In this document: positions 5,200 to 8,035 of the stretch, piece after piece | Layout: each line of letters starts with the position of its first letter | Numbering within the stretch: position 1 is the first letter of the stretch | DNA from: Methylobacter sp. | Lineage (GTDB): Bacteria; Pseudomonadota; Gammaproteobacteria; Methylococcales; Methylomonadaceae | Direction of reading: 5' to 3' | Assembly: GCA_003158415.1 (NCBI GenBank) | Contig: PMJA01000138.1 | Coordinates: forward strand, 1 to 8,035 | Length of the DNA stretch: 8,035 nt | The notes under the pieces: model-generated | What the model was told of the DNA's origin: nothing | Database searches by the model: none | Seen by the model: the letters and a program-made list of their open reading frames with translations, nothing else | Program-made: the position numbers and the translations under genes

Positions 5200-5976
5200 T
5201 TAATCATTATGAATTTCGGCATATAACGCCCGGTATTCGTCACTCAGTTTATGGTTGGGAACGTAATGCACCAACGGTTGCGATACCGTGTGAGATTCCC
5301 TGACTTTAATAGAGGGCGAGATCATGGCTGCCAGCACCGGCAGTCCTTCGGCAATGAGTTCATCGACTAACAGCCGGGGTAAATTGGCCTGTTTTTGGAA
5401 TTGGTTGACGATGATGCCTTCAATTTGAAGGTTTTGATTATGATCCGCTTTGACTTCTGCTACGGTCTGCAGCAGGGTATATAAGGCTTCCCTGGCAAAG
5501 GTGTCGCAGTCGAAAGGAATTAAACATTTTTCGGCGGCGATTAATGCCGATTGACTGTAGAAATTGAGTACCGGCGGCGTATCCATGTAAATGGCGTCAA
5601 AACCCTCCAGCTTTTCCAGCGCTTCTTTTAATTTGAAGATTTTAAAGCGTGATTCCAAACGACCTTGCAAGGGTTCAAGGTCGGGATGTGACGGAATAAC
5701 AAACAGGTTAGGGAAAGGCGTTTCATGGATAACCGCATCCAGCCCGGTGTTGCTGCCGCCGAACAGGGAAAGACTTAGGCAGTCTTTAAAGAACAGGGCA
5801 ATGGTTTTATCGCTTTCGCTGACTTTATGGCCCAGTAGATATTGCGTGGAATTGCCCTGGACATCCAGATCAATGACCAGGGTGCGCTTGCCTTCAATAG
5901 CGCTGATGGCGGCTAAATTACAGGTAATCGTTGATTTGCCGACACCGCCTTTCTGATTGAAGATGACTCTGCGCAT
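5200..5976 (-). CDS. Orphan ParA-family (deviant Walker A) ATPase
   Basis: This 258-residue cytoplasmic ATPase belongs to the ParA/Soj/MinD group, whose ATP-bound dimers bind DNA or membrane and move or position cargo. The deviant Walker A motif KGGVGKST is at residues 9-16, with signature Lys9 and Lys14. Walker A' is VIDLDVQGNS with Asp36 and Asp38, Walker B is around Asp132 (YMDTPP), and the C-terminal SIKVRESH region is typical of ParA. There is no N-terminal helix-turn-helix, unlike P1-type plasmid ParA. A TTG seven codons upstream (5997) is rejected: the ATG at 5976 has GGGGA six bases before it and starts just before the Walker motif. No ParB gene or obvious parS sites are present, so chromosome segregation is not implied. 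The next gene encodes a membrane-anchored coiled-coil protein that could be its partner. It has its own promoter candidate at 6013-6040. Confidence 0.92.
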   Translation of the reverse strand: MRRVIFNQKGGVGKSTITCNLAAISAIEGKRTLVIDLDVQGNSTQYLLGHKVSESDKTIALFFKDCLSLSLFGGSNTGLDAVIHETPFPNLFVIPSHPDLEPLQGRLESRFKIFKLKEALEKLEGFDAIYMDTPPVLNFYSQSALIAAEKCLIPFDCDTFAREALYTLLQTVAEVKADHNQNLQIEGIIVNQFQKQANLPRLLVDELIAEGLPVLAAMISPSIKVRESHTVSQPLVHYVPNHKLSDEYRALYAEIHND

Positions 5977-6012
5977 GTTATTTCCCCGTGAAATCAAATA
6001 GATAAAAATCGC

Positions 6013-6040
6013 ATTATAAGCCCTGAACCGGCAATATCAA
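6013..6040 (-). promoter_or_regulatory. Predicted sigma-70 promoter for the parA-like operon
   Basis: On the minus strand TTGATA (6035-6040), a 16-base spacer and a perfect TATAAT (6013-6018) form the best promoter match in the window. Initiation near 6006 leaves a leader of about 30 bases. The -35 box overlaps the stop codon of ybeL, so the ParA pair can be expressed separately from ybeL. Confidence 0.55.
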
Positions 6041-6522
6041 ATGCGGATAAAGGTTTTGGCCTGGCATTCAGGGCATTCGGGGATTTCACTGGTGGTTTTA
6101 AAGGCGATTTCCTTGCCGCATTCGTCGCAAATAAAGGTGCCTGGCACGGTAATATCACCGCTGTGATAGGTATGGGTTTCCGCTAACTCTCTGAGTTTTT
6201 CCAGTTCGATACGGGTTTTGTCGGCAACGCTTAAAAAAGCATCCAGAGCGAAGTTTTCAATCAATTCAATATCAAATTTAAACCACTCGGAGAGCGAATC
6301 TTTATCTTCTTCGTTTGATAAGCCGTGGGCGGCATGTTCAATATCGTGTTTAACATAACCAGAAAGCTTGTTCAGTTCATCGCTAGTCAAATCGCTCGTT
6401 TTGCCGGTTTTTTCTTTGGAAATTTCCAGCGCTTCGGCGAAAGAATGCAGCGTATCCTCCATGGTTTCATGCAGGTGGGTCATAAAATCGGCGTAGGCAG
6501 CGATAAGTTTATTTTTATTCAT
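6037..6522 (-). CDS. ybeL: YbeL-like zinc-ribbon protein (DUF1451)
   Basis: The 161-residue protein has the layout of E. coli YbeL: a charged, mostly helical N-terminal part (about 1-115), the YHSG motif (119-122), and a C-terminal zinc ribbon with paired cysteines Cys132/Cys135 (CDEC) and Cys150/Cys153 (CPEC). The family's biochemical role is unknown; the ribbon is likely structural or used for protein or nucleic-acid contact. The start at 6522 is fixed by a strong AGGAG nine bases upstream and the MNK-type N-terminus. A longer frame from a TTG at 6651 would run into leuS and is rejected. It is divergent from leuS across 84 bases, as ybeL is in E. coli, which supports the identification. Confidence 0.88.
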   Translation of the reverse strand: MNKNKLIAAYADFMTHLHETMEDTLHSFAEALEISKEKTGKTSDLTSDELNKLSGYVKHDIEHAAHGLSNEEDKDSLSEWFKFDIELIENFALDAFLSVADKTRIELEKLRELAETHTYHSGDITVPGTFICDECGKEIAFKTTSEIPECPECQAKTFIRI

Positions 6523-6606
6523 TATGTACAACTCCTGAAAATGACGCTTTAGATTTAAGCAACTGTGGGGTATTCTAACGCTTTTGACCGGTAAAAGACG
6601 AGAAGG
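6523..6606. promoter_or_regulatory. Divergent promoter region of ybeL and leuS
   Basis: For leuS the best match is TTTAGA (6548-6553), 17 bases, TATTCT (6571-6576). On the minus strand TAGAAT (6572-6577) is a near-consensus -10 for ybeL, with a weak -35. The two -10 boxes occupy the same bases on opposite strands, so polymerase could probably engage only one direction at a time. No T-box, leader peptide or attenuator is visible ahead of leuS. Confidence 0.35.
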
Positions 6607-8035
6607 ATGCAAGAAAATTATCAACCGCTCGCTATAGAGCAAGACGTACAAGCCGCCTGGGAAGCTTCAGGGGTATTTAATGTCTCGGAATCTTCTACGC
6701 AGGAAAAGTATTATTGCTTGTCCATGTTCCCGTATCCCAGCGGTAAACTGCACATGGGTCATGTGCGTAATTACACCATAGGCGATGTCATCAGCCGTTA
6801 TCAGCGCATGTTGGGCAAAAATGTCTTACAGCCTATGGGCTGGGATGCGTTCGGCTTGCCCGCCGAAAATGCAGCAATGCAGCATGGCGTACACCCTGCC
6901 GACTGGACTTATGAAAACATCGACTATATGCGCGACCAGCTTAAACGGCTGGGTTTCGGCTATGATTGGAGCCGCGAACTGGCGACCTGCGATCCCGATT
7001 ATTATAAGTGGGAGCAATGGTTTTTTCTTAAATTGCTGGCCAAAGGTCTGGTTTATAAAAAAACCGCGCCGGTCAACTGGTGTCCGCATGATATGACCGT
7101 GCTGGCGAATGAGCAGGTCATCGACGGTTGTTGCTGGCGTTGCGATACTCAGGTTGAGCGCAAGGAAATCGCGCAGTGGTTTTTAAAAATCACCGCTTAT
7201 GCCGATGAATTGTTAACCTCGCTGGAAACGCTGGACGGTTGGCCGGAGCAGGTCAAGACCATGCAGGCCAATTGGATAGGCCGTTCCGAAGGTGTGGAGA
7301 TGGATTTTGCGGTGCCGGACATGACGGAACCCTTGCGCATTTATACCACGCGTCCCGATACGCTGATGGGCGTGACTTATCTGGCCGTTGCCGCCGAACA
7401 TCCGCTGGCGTTGCACGCTGCCGAAGATAATGCCAACATTAACGCATTCATCAATGAATGCAAGCTAATGGAAACCTCGGAAGCCGCCATGGAAACCATG
7501 GAAAAACGCGGTATAGATTCCGGTATTAAAGCCCTGCATCCGATCACCGGTGAAGCAGTCCCCGTCTGGATAGCCAATTTCGTATTAATGGGTTACGGCA
7601 CCGGCGCGGTGATGGCTGTGCCTGCGCACGATCAACGCGACTACGAGTTCGCGACCAAATACGGCATTGCTATTAAGCAAGTGATATTTGCCAAAGACGG
7701 CGACCATGACGACTGCTCGGAACATGCTTACACCGTAAAAGGCGTATTGCGACATTCAGGCGAGTTTGACGGCTTAACGTCTGAACAAGCCTTTATAGCG
7801 ATCTCGGAAGCCCTGGAAAAAGAGGGTAAAGGACTACGCAAAACCAATTTCCGCTTGCGCGATTGGGGCGTTTCCCGGCAACGTTACTGGGGCGCGCCGA
7901 TCCCGGTTATTTATTGCGACGACTGCGGCACGGTGCCGGTGCCGGAGCAGGATTTGCCGGTGCAATTGCCCAGAGACGTGGTACTCGACGGCTCGCAATC
8001 GCCGCTGGTTGCGCATCCGACGTTCTCGCTTACCA
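6607..8035 (+). CDS. leuS: Leucyl-tRNA synthetase, N-terminal part (cut by the window edge)
   Basis: LeuRS attaches leucine to its tRNA in the cytoplasm. The frame is open for 476 codons to the window end, roughly 55 percent of a bacterial LeuRS (about 860 residues), and aligns with the E. coli enzyme almost residue for residue. Visible are the HIGH-type motif HMGH (49-52), the WDAFGLPAE block (79-87), the WCPHD and CCWRC cysteines (158-162, 175-179), and the CP1 editing domain with Thr247, Thr248 and Thr252 (TTRPDT) and Asp342/Asp345 (HDQRD). [15 protein letters not shown] follows at 419-433, then a CDDC pair at 437-440. The KMSKS loop and tRNA-binding C-terminus lie beyond the window. The ATG at 6607 is the first possible start, because an in-frame TAA lies at 6592-6594. 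AGAAGG directly abuts it, too close for normal Shine-Dalgarno pairing. Confidence 0.98.
   Translation, partial: MQENYQPLAIEQDVQAAWEASGVFNVSESSTQEKYYCLSMFPYPSGKLHMGHVRNYTIGDVISRYQRMLGKNVLQPMGWDAFGLPAENAAMQHGVHPADWTYENIDYMRDQLKRLGFGYDWSRELATCDPDYYKWEQWFFLKLLAKGLVYKKTAPVNWCPHDMTVLANEQVIDGCCWRCDTQVERKEIAQWFLKITAYADELLTSLETLDGWPEQVKTMQANWIGRSEGVEMDFAVPDMTEPLRIYTTRPDTLMGVTYLAVAAEHPLALHAAEDNANINAFINECKLMETSEAAMETMEKRGIDSGIKALHPITGEAVPVWIANFVLMGYGTGAVMAVPAHDQRDYEFATKYGIAIKQVIFAKDGDHDDCSEHAYTVKGVLRHSGEFDGLTSEQAFIAISEALEKEGKGLRKTNFRLRDWGVSRQRYWGAPIPVIYCDDCGTVPVPEQDLPVQLPRDVVLDGSQSPLVAHPTFSLT

Noticed and set aside
5200..5976. ParA as part of a plasmid or chromosomal partition locus
   Set aside because: No parB gene, helix-turn-helix extension or repeated parS-like sites are visible, and the neighbours are housekeeping genes.
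5977..5997. Seven extra N-terminal residues of the ParA-type ATPase from a TTG
   Set aside because: That stretch contains the GGGGA ribosome-binding sequence of the ATG at 5976, and ParA proteins typically begin just before the Walker A motif.
6523..6651. Longer ybeL frame starting in leuS
   Set aside because: It starts with TTG, would overlap leuS on the opposite strand, and an excellent AGGAG precedes the internal ATG at 6522.
1..8035. tRNA genes, CRISPR arrays, insertion sequences, phage genes
   Set aside because: I saw no cloverleaf-compatible sequence, regularly spaced repeats, transposase or phage-like frames on either strand.

Overview
The window looks like ordinary chromosome from a gammaproteobacterium of moderate GC content. 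The LeuRS N-terminal half closely resembles the E. coli enzyme, the YbeL zinc-ribbon gene is divergent from leuS as in E. coli, and PanD, Lnt and PpnP are typical proteobacterial forms. A methanotroph-type lineage (Methylococcales) is possible, but that is an impression and not something the sequence proves.

Layout. The left part holds panD (minus strand, beta-alanine for pantothenate and CoA). Divergent from it is a family 5 type uracil-DNA glycosylase (plus), followed by an inositol-monophosphatase-superfamily phosphatase (plus) with its own TATAAT box. That gene converges on a tight two-gene unit read on the minus strand: ppnP (nucleoside phosphorylase), then an NYN/LabA-like putative nuclease, with 4 bases between them. 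Upstream of ppnP lies a 199-base gap with two abutting hairpins, the most structured non-coding DNA in the window. Further right, still on the minus strand, are lnt (apolipoprotein N-acyltransferase), a small DUF1640-like coiled-coil membrane protein, an orphan ParA-type ATPase, and ybeL (zinc ribbon). The right end is leuS on the plus strand, divergent from ybeL and cut by the window edge after 476 codons.

How the genes fit together. Most are independent housekeeping genes: cofactor synthesis, base-excision repair, lipoprotein maturation and tRNA charging. Two pairs look functionally coupled. In ppnP plus the NYN gene, the stop codon of the first serves as part of the only possible ribosome-binding sequence of the second. 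In parA plus the DUF1640-like gene, the gap is 15 bases and they share a good promoter inside the end of ybeL. The parA pair lies between lnt and the ybeL/leuS block without a ParB gene. It is the best candidate here for a little-described system: an orphan ParA positioning ATPase with a membrane-anchored coiled-coil partner.

I see no tRNA, rRNA, CRISPR array, insertion sequence or transposase. Non-coding gaps: 1-55 (tandem octamer), 437-653 (panD promoter and a small hairpin), 1299-1372 (promoter with palindrome), 2138-2213 (convergent hairpin), 3052-3250 (twin hairpins), 4811-4932 (one copy of a short repeat) and 6523-6606 (divergent promoters). None exceeds 300 bases.
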